A stretch of DNA of 64,000 bases from NCBI GenBank assembly GCA_943736015.1, contig OX031059.1, positions 60,647,159-60,711,158 of the forward strand. The letters run 5' to 3'. This stretch comes from Tridacna crocea. Taxonomy: Eukaryota > Mollusca > Bivalvia > Cardiida > Cardiidae. The stretch's first letter is position 1. Each line of letters starts with the position of its first letter. A program made the translations under genes and the position numbers. Positions 1-10,131 of the stretch are shown in pieces. The notes under the pieces were generated by a model. The model was not told the DNA's origin and made no database searches. It worked only from the letters and a program-made list of their open reading frames with translations.

Positions 1-1087
1 GCGTATGCACGAAATTTTCGTAGGCCGTTTTTAGTATGCCAGCATTAAGGTTGAAAACAAGTTTCATTGAATTGCTTACCTTCACAATTGGAGTAAATAT
101 TTGGATAACTTTTTGGATCGCCCGTGTGAATTGACGTAACCTACGCCGTTTAGTGGAAGGTACCACAGCTCACGAGTCAGATACCATTGGGCTACCTGGC
201 CTGCTACACAATTCAATACAATACAATAGGATACAATACAATACAAATATTTCACTGCATGAAACATCATTTCGAAATTTAGAGCTGGAACATATGAGGA
301 AATAAAAAATGCGGATTTGCTGAAGAATAGATACAACAGTTTTAAATACCGAATTTACACTGTCCAATACGAAAAGACTCTTACAATCAAACATTTTTCA
401 AATTTTTCCGCTGGTACAATTGCCCTCCAATCTGGGGGCGCATTTTAACTTGTACCTTGGATTGAGATGTTCTTTTGAAGTTTGACGGTCTTGCTCGTAA
501 TAAGCGAAGAGGCGTGAAATTGCCTAAGATGACACGAGCAAACTGTATTTCAACGCTTCTTGATCATAAAAACTAGTTATTTTATGCTTAGGTTAACAAG
601 GAGCGGTGATACAAAAATTCTTAATGCATTTTTAATGCATTTCTAACGCACTAGTTATATTTCATTTTTGCCAAAACTACCATAGCAAGTTACTTGATCT
701 ATGTCATATGCGAAGTGGAAGCTACAGATCGGATGAAGGCATCGTAGAGCATCGAGACAGGTTTTGTCCAAAACCACTCTCTGTCTTGAACAAGCCTTAA
801 AAAAAGGCTTTAGAAAACAGTGTTTAGAAAAAGACAAAATGCTCTTTTCAATTTCCCCTTTACCAACAATGGATCTATCCTTTTGAAGAAAAATCTCTTT
901 CATCATTCCAAACTTCGAGTCACATTAAATTTGACGCCTACAAATGTTTCCTATTGGACAAGTCTAAAATGTTTTGGTAAGGATTTTATTGAAATGGTAA
1001 AAGGAACCAATCACTGTACAGTAAGGCACCAGCGACTGATTATTTTGGTGTTAATTTCCGTTTTCAAAATAATTTTCTTCTCTGCAG
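1..1087. other. No gene recognised
   Basis: Apart from the pentanucleotide repeat at 208-247 I see no repeat family, RNA gene or convincing coding stretch here. The open frames present are short and lack splice-site support. Confidence 0.5.
208..247. repeat. (ATACA)n microsatellite
   Basis: An imperfect run of the pentamer ATACA, interrupted once by a GG-containing unit. Confidence 0.8.
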
Positions 1088-1151
1088 CCTAGTGGCAGAG
1101 GTTGAAAGTGCTTTTCCGGATGGGGGAATGGATGTCGTTCTAACATGGCAG
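1088..1151 (+). CDS. Candidate internal exon, unknown gene
   Basis: A pyrimidine-rich tract ending TTCTTCTCTGCAG is followed by 64 nt that are open in only one phase (one base, then 21 codons) and end ATGGCAG|GTGGGTAAG. A second GT four bases on (GTAAGC) is an equally good donor. The peptide runs VAEVESAFPDGG then MDVVLTWQ. It enters with one base completing a codon and leaves in phase 0 with the first donor. It is on the same strand as the 15.4-24.4 kb gene and could be an upstream exon, but nothing links the two in sequence. I do not recognise the protein. Confidence 0.4.
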
Positions 1152-1383
1152 GTGGGTAAGCCGCCAGCAGCTGAAACAATTGTATCTTGCTATAAAAGGT
1201 TGAGACTTAAGGGAGAAAATATACATGACAAGAGCGGCAAATTGTCGCAAAATACGCCCGTCCATGTTATGGTTCTTTCACCCTGCACTCTGTATTATTG
1301 CAACCAACACAATTGCCAAGTTTCAAGTCAATCGGACTGGAGATAACAAAGTTATGCTCCGGACAAAGATTTGGACGCCGATG

Positions 1384-1586
1384 TAACGTTGTAAAGTGAC
1401 CCCCGTAGAATAATGACCCCCCCGGTCATTATTTTATATAGAATATGGACCCCCCGGTCATTATTTTATAAAGAATATGGACCCCCCGGTCATTATTTTA
1501 TAAAGAATATGGACCCCCCGGTCCATATTCTATATAAAATAATGACCGGGGGATCATTATTCTATGGGGGTCACTTTACAACGTTA
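1384..1586. mobile_element. MITE with perfect TAACGTTGTAAAGTGACC inverted ends
   Basis: Both ends carry TAACGTTGTAAAGTGACC in opposite orientation, followed by TAGAATAATGA. The interior holds three imperfect units of about 33 bp (CCCCCCGGTCATTATTTTAT...). The whole 203 bp can fold on itself. A terminal TA fits a Tc1/mariner-type MITE; the superfamily is inference. Confidence 0.75.
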
Positions 1587-2267
1587 CACCGGCCGTTAGC
1601 CATGGGTGATCCCATCATACGTCCCGTCTTCGACGGGCGTATAATAAACACTGTGTCATAACTCAGATAGTGTCTGGATCTTCTGAAATTTCATTCATTA
1701 ATTAATGGTGTTTAACGGCAATTTCAAGTATATTTTTCATGTAGTTATCTCGCGGCCGCCAGTGCACCAATCCATAACTTCCTTTTAGTTTCTTTTACCA
1801 GTGTTCAGCACAATATCATTTCCGAGCCAATCGCTGCTTTTCCTCAAAACCACCATCTAAAAAATTGACGGCGGTTTCTAAATTTGGGGTGACGCAATGA
1901 TAACAACCATTCACTTTTATATATATAATTTTTTTTTTTTCAGATACATCATGGCATCAATACGTCTGTCCGTGCAATCCTTGATTTTACTTTTTTTTTA
2001 AGCAGTAGGCCTACTTTATTCACGTCATTTTTTCCACCGGCTGCATTGTCAGTTAGATATTATCAAAAACAAAATAATTGGGGGTGTTAAGAGTCAGCAA
2101 TTAATGATTGCAATAAAAATCACTAATTTTCGAAAGAAAGTTTGACCACGCTGAAGAGAGTTTGACCGTATGGGGATTTGAAACCAGGACCCAAAAATTT
2201 TACATTCATCAAGTATAGCGTAACCCTCTGTAAAGAGTTGAGTTTCGGGTTCAAGTTGCCTTTACGA
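1587..2267. other. Intergenic or intronic, nothing recognised
   Basis: Low-complexity T tracts near 1930 and 1990. The T tract ending TTTTTCAG at 1943 looks like an acceptor, but no donor follows a convincing open frame. Confidence 0.4.
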
Positions 2268-2322
2268 AAAGTGTAGATCAAGATACGACTGCACATAACA
2301 TGCAGTCGCACCTTGGATCTAC
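2268..2322. repeat. GTGTAGATCAAGAT hairpin, isolated copy
   Basis: Inverted halves AGTGTAGATCAAGAT and its near complement at the right side surround GACTGCAC...TGCAGTC. It matches the hairpin core of the elements at 2701-2904 and 49549-49730 but lacks clear outer ends. Confidence 0.6.
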
Positions 2323-2700
2323 ATGTTGCTCGACCTTCTGTAAAACACATTCTGGCAAAAAAACCTGGAAATATCTTGTGTTTTTTTTTTTCCATTTTGA
2401 AGAGGTCCATATCATTAATTCAGCATCCCTCTAGGATTGAGATTTCAATAAGATATCTAGGAGGGACGACTAGGATGAGACTGCACGGAAAGGCATGCCG
2501 ATCTTGGTCTCCTCCTGTCTCCAAAGGCACAAGAACTTACAATACCCTGGACACGAGACAAATTTTTAACCAAGAAATCTATTTCACACATGGAGACACT
2601 GGCCATTCGTCAAAATGTGGAGAAAAAACTGCCACACTGTCACTGTACATTCAACCATGCACGAAGAGAAAAGTGTTGAACAAGCAATGTAACAAGAAAT

Positions 2701-2904
2701 TTAACCCTTGGGCTGCCAAGCGCGACTCATTGACCTTTTGCAGACAGTGTAGATCAAGATCAGACTGCACAGAACGTGCAGTCTGACCTTGGATCTGCAC
2801 TTTCTGAGAAAGGGATTTAATTCCCAAAACATACTTTTGAAATAGCAATACATCGGTTTTTACTATCGAATCGAAAAATTCGTTTTTGTAATTTAGCAGG
2901 TTAA
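2701..2904 (+). mobile_element. Hairpin MITE of the GTGTAGATCAAGATC family, copy 1
   Basis: Bounded by TTAACCCTTGGGCTGC at the left and TTTAGCAGGTTAA at the right. It contains a palindrome of about 55 bp with GATCAGACTGCAC/GTGCAGTCTGACC arms. The family is defined by copies at 2994, 42440 and 49549. Confidence 0.6.
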
Positions 2905-2993
2905 AACCTCTCAACAATGTTCAACAACGATGTAACGATGTCAAAACTTCTGTACTTACAAGCTTGTATAGCTTTGGTTTACCCTTATCCTGT

Positions 2994-3199
2994 TAGATAA
3001 CAGAAATTAAAGTTTCGAGCCGATAGTAAAAATTCAAATTCTCCTACTTCAAAGGTATTTTTTGGTAAAAGATATATCATCTCCGTATCGGATATTGTAG
3101 ATCCAAGATCCGAGTGCACGTTTTGCGCAGTCTGATCTTGATCTACGCTGTCCACAAAACGTCAGTGAGTAGTGCCTTGCAGTCGAAGCATTAATTAAC
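2994..3199 (-). mobile_element. Hairpin MITE of the GTGTAGATCAAGATC family, copy 2, inverted
   Basis: Same family as the preceding element in the opposite orientation. The hairpin is at 3096-3160, and the flanking CGAGCCGATAGTAAAAATTC arm resembles the copy at 49549-49730. Confidence 0.55.
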
Positions 3200-3306
3200 C
3201 GAGATAGACATCAACGACAAGCATTCCACGGTTATATTTTTTTTACCCTTTACAGCGTAGGAGGGTCAAAACTGGGAAGTCTTGTATATAGTCAAGCCGA
3301 TGAGAT

Positions 3307-3398
3307 AGAGGATATTTGTTGTTTTTTTTCGGTGAAAGATCGAAATTTATTTCATCGAGTGTGGACACCATCGGTTATCATTTTCACGAGTGGCGCAG
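3307..3398 (+). repeat. GGTGAAAGATCGAAATTTATTTCATCG repeat, single copy
   Basis: It shares the order GGTGAAAGATC, TTTATTTCATCGAG, ACACCATCGGT, TTTTCACGAGTGGCGC with the cluster at 18974-19262. Confidence 0.65.
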
Positions 3399-3489
3399 CT
3401 GAATATCTACTCGCAAATACATCGACGCCTATTCGTTAAGACGCATTTGCCTGATCATAACGAGTGCTCTTATATACGGACGTTGAGTT

Positions 3490-3625
3490 ACCGTATTAAT
3501 AACAAAGAGGTTCTGGGTTGGAATCCCACTGTCGGAGATGTTTGAGCGTCAGTTCTTCGGCAATGCAGATCAGAGCCGCATCCGGCTACTAGTGAAACAT
3601 AAGAATACACGAATAAGTGCTATTC
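3490..3625 (+). repeat. Possible tRNA-derived SINE fragment
   Basis: GGTTCTGGGTTGGAATCCC resembles a tRNA T-arm and B box, followed by a non-tRNA tail with TCTTCGGCAATGCAGATCAG. No clear A box or poly-A end was seen, so this is a weak call. Confidence 0.3.
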
Positions 3626-3639
3626 GTCATTATTATTGA

Positions 3640-4286
3640 AAATTATTTAGCCTGGTATCAATCAATCAACCTCTTCCGTATTCTACAAGTTCCCCACCTT
3701 TACAATTAAGAGCCTGTTGTGGTTCCTGCACCCGAGTGATAAAAAAGAGAGCCATAGACTCTAGATATTAGATTTCAAAAATGACTGGGCTGGGAATCGG
3801 ATCCTCAGTCTCCAGTTTTCGACTTTGCCGTGCTCTAAACAAACTAAATATTGTAACTTTCTTTTAATTATTATTGACAGTTGTGCGTACATAATTCAAA
3901 AACAGAACAAATAACAGATGGATGGATAGACGAGGGGCTGACTGACTCACTTTCTGACTGACTGAATGAATAGATTTGAGTTTACCAGTCATATCACTTA
4001 TGCTTGTCCCCTTTTGTCTAATGTACGGATATTAAGATTATATATTTGATATCGATCTGGAAAAGCCCAACATAGGTCAATGACTCTAGATGATAGCTCC
4101 TTTGAAACAGAACCCAAATTCGAACATGGTGTAGGCAATTCAGGAATAAGACAGCTCAACTCTGAATTCAAATCTATAGCCTATGATGTGAGAGGCTGTC
4201 AATCAACGCTAAAATGCAGACCTATCGCAAGGCAGTCCAAGTGCCTAGGCCCCGAATCGAACCGAGGATGCATGTTTTTCAAATTA
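3640..4286. other. No feature recognised
   Basis: No conserved repeat or coding segment seen, apart from a possible minus-strand tRNA-like B box (CGAATCGAACC) near 4253. Confidence 0.4.
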
Positions 4287-4425
4287 TCAGATTATTTCGT
4301 TTTTACGAAATACTATTTCGTTATAACGAAATAATTATTTCGTAATTACCAAAAATAGTTCGTTTTTACGACGTAAAATTTCGTTTTTACGAAATATTAT
4401 TTCTTAAAAACGAAATAACTTGAGA
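4287..4425. repeat. Array of TTTCGTTTTTACGAAA-type palindromes
   Basis: Five to six closely spaced copies of TTTCGT and its complement ACGAAA, joined by T or A runs, make a stretch that can fold into several alternative hairpins. Confidence 0.8.
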
Positions 4426-4524
4426 AATTTGCATATTAAAAAAAATCGAGCATGTAGACTCCTTCTTAAAGTCATCATTTATTGATTACTCAAAGCTTTA
4501 TTTAGCAGAAAGTCCGGTTTGGCC

Positions 4525-4700
4525 AACAAATGGGATTAATGGCTCATTGTCCAATCCCGGACAAGCTCCCGCCTTAAGAATATGAAAGTTCGCAACAAAT
4601 ACGTTGCTGAAGTACAACCAGCATCCAGCGGGATCCGAACCAATGGCGAACAAGATCCTCGTTTTTCGAGGTTTTAAAGACCAATACCATGACCACTGAG
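4525..4700 (-). repeat. tRNA-related SINE-like sequence
   Basis: Read on the minus strand, CTCAGTGGTCATGGTATTGG is A-box-like and GGTTCGGATCC is a near-consensus B box about 45 nt further on. A GCTGGTTGTACTTCAGCAAC tail follows. The spacing fits a tRNA-derived SINE head rather than a tRNA gene. Confidence 0.45.
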
Positions 4701-5012
4701 ACAATCTTTCTAGCGCAGCCGTTACGTGTTGTATAAAAATCGGAACGAAGCTATGCCTGAAGGAGTGGTTCCCCGTAAAAGTGATTCCAACTAAGTTATC
4801 ACACAGGAACTTGATGGATTTAGAAAGTCAAAATAACTAATATTGGAGTTGATAATGAGATAGAACTATTGTTATATCGTATCATTTATACGATGCCCCT
4901 TATTTGCAATGTGGCACTGCTAGTGTTTCAATATTTAGAATGGTTTGTAAATGCAGTCCTTGATGCAAGTCACCAGCAATCATGTCTTACCAGGGATCGT
5001 ATATATTATAAT

Positions 5013-5275
5013 TGGAGTGCAACACGCGAAAAGGTACATTCGGACATTTGCGTAAAGTGTCGTCCCGGATTAGCCTGCGCAGTCCGCGCAGGCTAATCCG
5101 AGACGGCACTTTACGACTACATTAGATTTTGTGTTACAGAAGATTTGCGTAAAACAGAAAATCACATAAAATCGGAAAGTGCCGTTTCGGATTAGCCTGT
5201 GCAGAGTGCACACGCTGATCAGAGACGACACTTTACGCAAATGTCCGAATGAACCTTTTCGCGTGTTGCACTCCA
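5013..5275. mobile_element. CGCGAAAAGG/GGATTAGCCTG palindromic MITE, copy 1
   Basis: Ends TGGAGTGCAACACGCG and CGCGTGTTGCACTCCA are inverted. Inside are two hairpins built on CGGATTAGCCTGCGCAG and its complement, each flanked by GTAAAGTGTCGTC. Length is 263 bp with no coding capacity. Confidence 0.8.
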
Positions 5276-5768
5276 TATATAACCACTGTCTTACAGATCA
5301 AGTTGGAAACATAGTCATTGAAAGGTGAAAATTATACCAATATATTAAATCCATCTGAAAGAGACTGAATTTTAATCGTTTAGTAAAGACTACAGAGTAC
5401 ACATATTATGGCCTCATCTGAAAGGAAACGGTTTTTGGGATGTAAGCAATTCCTGAATATTGAAAAGTGCAGGTTGTTTCCGGGGCCAGGGATCAGGGGG
5501 AAAAAAGAACGTTTACCTTTTTCTTTCGGTTTGAATTTTTAGTTGTTCACAACCTTAAGTTCATTGCCACTTTGTATCCTACACTTTCTTTCTTTCATTC
5601 AATCAAACGTCAAAACGTTCGTTCGTTTATTCGTTCGTTCAAACGGCATCTTCCGTTGGATGAGCTGTGAAATGATGGTGCACATTCCGTGTTGGGTGAT
5701 ACTGATCTGCAAGGGCTACAATAGCCTTTAAAATACAAAGAGTTAAAGTGACAACTTAAAGTCAGATA

Positions 5769-6031
5769 TGGAGTGTAACACGCGAAAAGGTGCATTCGGA
5801 CATTTGCGTAAAGTGTCGTCTCGGATTAGCCTGCACAGTCTGCGCAGGCTAATCCGAGACGACACTTTACGACTACATTAGATTTTGTGCTACAGTAGAC
5901 TTGCGTAAAACAGAAAATCACAAAAAATCGGAAAGTGGCGTTTCGGATTAGCCTGTGCGGACGCCACAAGCTGATCCGAGACGACGCTTTACGCAAATGT
6001 CCGAATGCACCTTTTCGCATGTTGCACTCCA
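5769..6031. mobile_element. CGCGAAAAGG/GGATTAGCCTG palindromic MITE, copy 2
   Basis: 263 bp, the same length and organisation as the copy at 5013 and in the same orientation, 493 bp downstream. The inter-copy sequence is unrelated, so these are two insertions rather than a tandem duplication. Confidence 0.8.
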
Positions 6032-6345
6032 ATTATTATATGGCTTACGTAAAGATTGTAAATTCTAAGCAGGGCTACTGTTATGTTGTTACGTAATGTT
6101 TCGTTATTCCTATATTTTACAGCTGCGGACTATCAGATTACTAACAGATTTTAAGTAGTTTGTGTTACCAAACTTGGAAAATCCCCAACATTTACGTATA
6201 ATATCGGTTATTTCATCGATTTGTTGTTATGCGAGACTACTGATAATGTATGTCCTTGAAAGTTCGTTGTCTGCGCATGTCATATTCTTCCAATTCCACC
6301 GGTTTTATATGACGCATCACTTTCCCTGATATCGGGGAGATTGTA

Positions 6346-7607
6346 CGAGGGGTGATCAGAAAGAACATGGCGCAGTGCTGGTATCGAAATAATTATTGTT
6401 ATAAAAAGCAACTTGGATTATTCACTATTTTTGAAAGTAACCTTCTCAGAGTTCTATGCACTTATTCATTCTTGATTTCTATGAGCGTAGCACGTGGGGG
6501 AGAGCGTCAAGTGACGTTACCATCAACGACCCGGTTATAGCGAGGATTAGCTCCCCTTTGCTCTCGTAGTGCATGCCACATAGAGAACCTATCAAAACAG
6601 GAACTAGTCAGAGGACACATAGAGGCAGTACTAAATTAAACGGTGCGTTGGCAAGTGTTTCCATGTTTTAGTTTTTGCCAAGTTTCCAGTACAATTGCGG
6701 CTCTGAGAGGTAGGGCGATATTTTGGTGTAAAGTCACGTCACTCTGCAGGACTTCTGGCTAAGTTTTTCGTACCGTATATGTTAAATTCATTTGAATAAT
6801 GTGGGCATAAAACTCAGTATTGAATATAGTACGTATAGATACGACATGATTTAGAAGAAAAACAGAAGATCAGAAATACTTGACGTAGATAACTTTGCCA
6901 AGTGGCTTAAAAAGGTTGGCTTTTCCAGCAGAAGGCGATGTAGAATGTTTCAAAACACTGCTTTGTTGTTTAGATTCAGTCTCGTTAAAGTGTGTCTATC
7001 TTTCTTACCATTTTACAATACGACCAGTAAAGTTTAACCCCTCTACCCTAATGCGTTCAGAAATTTCTTTAAATATTTCGATCCTAACCCCAATTTTCTC
7101 GGACGTCAGTTGCCGAGGTACCCACATTGTGCAATTACGCGACATTCCAAGATTCCCTGTCAAAATCTTCTGGGCACTTCTATATGGAAGGTCAAATGTA
7201 TAAGCTGTTTTCCTGACAGTATGTTTTACATGCTGCTCTACAGTCGTTATGATTTTGTCTGTGATTGATGTTGATGGACGGCCAGATTTAGGGTCATCTT
7301 TAACAGTATCGCACCCTTGTCTACACCAGTCCGATCCATCTACAAATATCAGATTTCTGGAGTGCAGAGTCCCTTTTAACTGGTTCTAAATCGCTTTTGA
7401 TTTCCGATAAATACTTTTCGAGTTTGACGTAATAATTTATGATTACTCTCGGCACAAATAAAACGTCCGCCGATATTTTATGACGACATTCGAAAGCTTG
7501 AGTCAGTTACTAGATAACTGATAGTCATCCATGCAAACATTTGTAATTCTACGTGTAGTAGTTCTCAAAATAACGAGTTAGTCCACGATCTTAATGATCA
7601 CCCCACG
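6346..7607 (-). mobile_element. mariner-like element, decayed
   Basis: Inverted ends CGAGGGGTGATCAG and CTGGGGTGATCAT-type (CGTGGGGTGATCA on the minus strand) lie between TA dinucleotides at 6344-6345 and 7608-7609. The length of 1,262 bp is normal for mariner. The interior carries a minus-strand transposase remnant. The right arm of the surrounding inverted repeat (near 9385-9410) lacks the insertion, which confirms both ends and the TA duplication. Confidence 0.85.
7006..7385 (-). pseudogene. mariner-type transposase, N-terminal fragment
   Basis: The minus strand is open from 7385 down to a TAA at 7006-7008. The translation contains WCRQGCDTVKDDPKSGRPST, the linker between the two helix-turn-helix halves in mariner transposases, then an ILTGNLGMSRNCTMWVPRQL stretch matching the conserved 'LGM...WVPR.L' motif of the family. 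The catalytic D,D34D domain is not recognisable further along, so this is a truncated, non-functional copy. It is not an annotated ATG-started frame because the start has been lost. Assignment rests on motif memory, not on a search. Confidence 0.8.
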
Positions 7608-7885
7608 TAGTATTACGCGCTATGAAGTAGCAATGTTGAAAATGGCTCTTATTAAAACGTTTGAGGAAAAACCAGGCCTGTTTTAGCTCCAGACTTCTCT
7701 AAACTGCTGATCATAGCTGAATGAATCGCGCCAGGTAGCGTTTTATTGAGTAAACGTTTTCGTTTGAAACTCAAAGTAACGGTTGTCGCGTAGAAAAGTA
7801 GTCCGGTTCTGTACCCAGGATGCCCAAATTAGATAGATGAGTATTGGTAGAATGCTATCTAGCGGGAGATAATGAGTGAAAGTTT

Positions 7886-8298
7886 GCCATGTTGGCAGTA
7901 TTGCATTTGACATTATGAAAGGGACGAAAAAACATGATATAGTATTAAAAAAATAGTTTGTAAGTTGTTTCCCTTGGAAAACAAAAAGTAACGGAGAAAT
8001 AAATGCATCCGTCGCACGTATTTGAATAAAACTTTTGAACATGACGTCAGGTGTTTTATCAACTGTTTTTTTTTAATTGGTTATTTTAAAAGATAGAGTT
8101 AATCAATCATTATCTTTTAACATGTACGTTGCGTTAGGCATACCAGGGATCGTATATAGACCCCTTGGTATACCCAGGGTGATCCGGTGATCAATCAGAT
8201 GTAGGAACGGCCAAGTTGTGGCGAGTGGTACAGCGTAAGAGGCCACAATTTGAAATATTATCCATTTTCATCCAGAGGACACAACAGAAAAGCAATAA
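7886..8298. other. Spacer within the inverted repeat, nothing recognised
   Basis: Unique AT-rich sequence between the left arm and the HP-MITE at 8299. A 99-residue minus-strand frame overlaps the left arm and is interpreted as chance. Confidence 0.4.
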
Positions 8299-8527
8299 TT
8301 AACCCATTACCAAACGAAAATATTTTGAACTGGTCCAATTTGAAAGCACTTGTAGATGACAAAATAAAAGTCACTGAAAATTTGAAATTTGTTTTGTGAA
8401 GGGTAGAAAACATTGTGGGAAAAGGAGAAAATGCTAGTAACCAGCATTTTCTCCTTTTCCCACAATGTTTTCTAAAGGCTTCTTTCACAGGAGCGTCAAA
8501 AGTAGGGTTTGTGTGGTAATGGGTTAA
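8299..8527 (-). mobile_element. HP-MITE copy 1 (full length)
   Basis: Ends TTAACCCATTACCA and GGTAATGGGTTAA, with a central palindrome around GCTAGTAACCAGC flanked by GGGAAAAGGAGAAAAT and its complement. The consensus orientation starts with the CACACAATCCCTACTTTTGACG arm, so this copy is inverted. Confidence 0.85.
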
Positions 8528-9107
8528 TACTTTATGTGTCGATTTCATTTCTTTGTGTCCATCATGTGGGTCAACATACGTAGACAAAGCAACCAAGATT
8601 TTGTTGTATAGTGTCAAAACTCTTTATTTAATAACAAGATAAGTTTGGGAACAGATTCAAGTGACAGTACAAAGTCGTGTCAAGTTACTACAAATCTAAA
8701 CCATTGCTTTCCAGGTGACAGTGCAACATGCAGACATTTCGTCATTTTAATCGGGGCATTTAAGGTCACAAAACAAATTGGAACTTACTGATGAAAAGAG
8801 AAAGCATACACAAGGGCAGACTTTTTTATCGCAGAAAGAACTCTCTCGTGTGCGCTAAAGCGAAAATTTCGGTATTTTTTTGTAGTCGAAAATCATTTCA
8901 ATCTTCTCACGTCAAGCTGATCAAGACATTCTTATTGCTTTAGGGAGGTTGCACATCGCACGATCAGGTATGTGGTATCAAAAGTACAAGTGGGTGGGAA
9001 GAATTCAATCAACGAAAAAAATAACTGAAAAAAAAAACACGTTAACTTCGCTTACCGTGTTTACAAACACATTTTTCTAGAATCACGTGACATTTCGCCA
9101 CAGTGCA
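8528..9107. other. Spacer within the inverted repeat, nothing recognised
   Basis: No repeat family or coding evidence seen. Confidence 0.4.
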
Positions 9108-9495
9108 GACCATTATCTCCCGCTAGTTGGCATTCTATAAATACTCATCTATCTGATATGGGCACCCTGGGTACAGAACCGAAACACTTTCCTACGCGAC
9201 AACCGTTAATTTGAATTTAAAACAAAAAAAAGGTTTACCCAATAAAATGCTACCTCGTGCAATTCACTCAACTATGATCACCAGCTTAGAGAAATCTGTT
9301 GCTAAAGCAGGTCTTATTTCTCCTCAAACGTATTGATTCGTAAAGGCTATTTTCAACATTGCTACTTTATAGAGCGTAATATTTACAGTCAGCCCGCTTT
9401 CGGGGCTAGTAGTGATACGTCATATAAGACAGTCGAATCTTCGAAGAATATGCCATGCGCAGACAACGCAGTGCAGACTCCCAAGTGCCATACAA
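9108..9495 (-). repeat. Right arm of the large inverted repeat (uninterrupted)
   Basis: About 388 bp, reverse complementary to 6245-6345 plus 7608-7885. It represents the pre-insertion state of the mariner target. Confidence 0.75.
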
Positions 9496-9924
9496 TCTCA
9501 AACACTGTACACTTCCGGTCATACGCTGTGGATACAGCGCGTCTTTGATCCAAGATTCATTGCTTCCGGTTGGTAGTGTCGTCTGCAAAACGTGAAAAGG
9601 AAAGTTGCGATGAAATATCAACGTGATTACTTTGTTTTCAACTAAAACAGATATATGAGCAAATACTTTTTACAGTAAATCCTAGGTCATTCATCAGATC
9701 TGAGTTTCTTCCACTGATGTAGGGAGGTAACATCACAGTTTGCTGGATTCTTATTTTCGTTTTGATGTTGATCTCATGCATGATGTTAGATTTAAACGTA
9801 GAGATTTTCTTTTCAGATCTAGATTGGGTCTGTTCCTGAATCACTGAACTCATAGTTTAATTTCATGAGTAGGTTTGGTTTGGAATCAGTTGTTTACACT
9901 TCTTACCTCTTCGCCATACTATAG

Positions 9925-10043
9925 ACCGTATTCTAACGACCCTGAAAAAGACAGCTTTCGAAAACATTTAGGGAAAACGAAAAAATACTGGTAACCAGCA
10001 TTTTCTCCTTATCCATCAATGTTTTCTACCATCTACAAGAGAA
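9925..10043 (+). mobile_element. HP-MITE copy 2 (5' half)
   Basis: Keeps the ACGACCCTGA arm and the ACTGGTAACCAGC palindrome; the right half is missing. Confidence 0.65.
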
Positions 10044-10131
10044 AAATTATCATTTGACAGAGCCATTGCCATATTATCTCCATTAGTGCAGCGAAATTGA
10101 GCTCTTCTAATTTTTAAAATCAAAGTGACTA

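Larger units (their letters stand above)
6245..7885 (+). repeat. Left arm of a large inverted repeat, split by a mariner element
   Basis: After removing 6346-7607, about 380 bp align in reverse complement to 9108-9495. Shared landmarks are GTTGTCTGCGCATG, TTATATGACGYATCAC, GAAGTAGCAATGTTGAAAAT, CGGTTGTCGCGTAG and CTAGCGGGAGATAATG. The two arms are about 1.2 kb apart. Confidence 0.75.

Noticed and set aside
1943-2000. Acceptor-like TTTTTTTTTCAG followed by an open frame
   Set aside because: No donor within the open part, and the frame runs into T tracts.
2313-2786. 157-residue open frame
   Set aside because: Both ends lie in hairpin repeats (2268-2322 and 2701-2904) and the middle has no domain or splice support; a chance frame.
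7743-8042. 99-residue minus-strand frame with hydrophobic stretches
   Set aside because: Overlaps the left arm of the inverted repeat and is not preserved in the right arm.
8258-8617. 119-residue minus-strand frame
   Set aside because: Mostly HP-MITE copy 1; the same peptide pieces recur at other copies.
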